From positions 1,612,996-1,676,995 of the forward strand of contig VUYV01000073.1 in assembly GCA_008711295.1 (NCBI GenBank): 64,000 bases of DNA, read 5' to 3'. Positions 63,181 to 64,000 of this stretch are shown here, one piece after another. A program made the translations under genes and the position numbers. The stretch comes from Anarhynchus alexandrinus. Its lineage: Eukaryota > Chordata > Aves > Charadriiformes > Charadriidae. Positions within the stretch are counted from its first letter, which is position 1, and every line of letters begins with the position of its first letter. The notes beneath the pieces are model-generated. The model had not been told where the DNA came from. It saw only the letters and a program-made list of their open reading frames with translations, and did no database searches.

Positions 63181-64000
63181 ATCCTCTATCCAGTAGCCTG
63201 TTGCCCACATTCCTTTTGATTTCCCTTTTATGTCGCTTCTCCCTAACGCTTCTTTTCCCTGCATCATTTTCTATCCATTTAAGATTCTACCAATATAATT
63301 CCCACATGGCTAAGTCAGCTCCATTCCATCTGATCAGCTTTCTGATCCCTCTACATGTAACAGGTTGGCAGAGCAGGGACCGAAGCTAAGTGCTAATTAG
63401 GAGGAGTGAAACAGGCCAGGAGGAAACTTCATGGACAGGTATGTCGCCCTGTGATCATGCCCCAGACAATGAGCGAATTAGTTTGCAGGTAAAAGCCAGA
63501 TACCTTATTCACAGATTCTGAACGCTTGTGTAAAGATTGGAAGCTTTCAATCCTTTTTTCTAAAAGGTTACTTCAAAATGGCGAACAACTTCTTACATTT
63601 GTTTTAGAACACTTGCAATTTGCCAACCTGTGTGTTTTTAATGGAAATCTCAAAAATGGCCTCTTATCTTCTGATGGCAGAATCGACTCTATGACCTATG
63701 CCCACTCATCAGTGAAATTACTTTTGTTATCTGCCTTGTAAATCATACCTTTGCTAGATATCTCAGACTGCCTAATTTTTATGCTAGCAATCTCCTAATA
63801 ACTGACTTTCTTGCTGGCTAGAACTATTATTTTCCCTTGCTCGGGGAAAGGGGGTAGGAATTATTTTCTTACTTTAGACACCTAAAAGAAGGCTCGCTGG
63901 CCATCAGTTAGGAACACCCAAGGATAGTTTTTGAGCATATGTGGAAAGCTTGCTTCAGAATTTATTCTCTTCTATTCCATCTTTTTGTCTCCTGAGCTCT

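Larger units (their letters stand above)
59835..64000 (+). other. RNGTT: RNGTT intron after exon D (5' part)
   Basis: The donor is GTAAGT and the acceptor is beyond the window. It holds a T/A-rich patch at 60765-60790, a 10-bp tandem repeat at 61837-61858, a short CR1 end on the minus strand (62499-62624) and a pyrimidine-rich stretch at 63119-63180. I found no next exon (expected to begin KYKPGR) and no other gene. Confidence 0.85.

Noticed and set aside
1..64000. tRNA, rRNA, CRISPR, endogenous retrovirus LTRs, DNA transposon ends
   Set aside because: None was recognised on reading both strands. This is not a substitute for a profile search.

Overview
This window is vertebrate, and almost certainly bird, nuclear DNA. 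It is AT-rich, has no bacterial-style packed genes, and carries 5'-truncated CR1 LINE copies ending in ATTCTRTG-type octamers, the typical avian retroposon. Runs of N (1048, 9191-9200, 18980) next to long homopolymers mark it as draft assembly. I cannot name the species from sequence alone.

The only gene I can support is RNGTT, the bifunctional mRNA capping enzyme (RNA triphosphatase plus guanylyltransferase), read on the + strand. Four consecutive internal coding exons are visible at 14218-14353, 20833-20904, 37724-37888 and 59766-59834. Each has AG/GT splice borders, and the reading phases join without a break. Together they encode about 147 residues from the middle of the guanylyltransferase domain, starting just after motif I (the catalytic lysine lies upstream, outside what I can see) and ending at motif IV. 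The remaining exons, with motifs V and VI, must lie beyond 64000.

The rest is intron: at least 14.2 kb before the first visible exon, then 6.5 kb, 16.8 kb and 21.9 kb, and at least 4.2 kb after the last. The introns hold five clear CR1 copies (25844-27420 minus, 28596-28893 plus, 39039-39924 minus, about 41575-42617 plus, 62499-62624 minus), an older CR1-like 3' end at 5741-5880, and fainter remnants near 6840-7200 and 52803-52838. All CR1 reading frames seen are broken by stops or frameshifts. There are also simple repeats, A/C-rich and G/T-rich tracts, a G-quadruplex-type motif, small hairpins, and one unexplained 73-codon protein-like open stretch at 17732-17950.

I found no CRISPR, operon, toxin, virus or other unusual system. 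Most open reading frames in the window are chance frames in intron. The observations most worth checking are the protein-like island, the near-intact CR1 at 41575-42617, the hairpins at a CR1 truncation junction, and the long poly-A/N-gap region.
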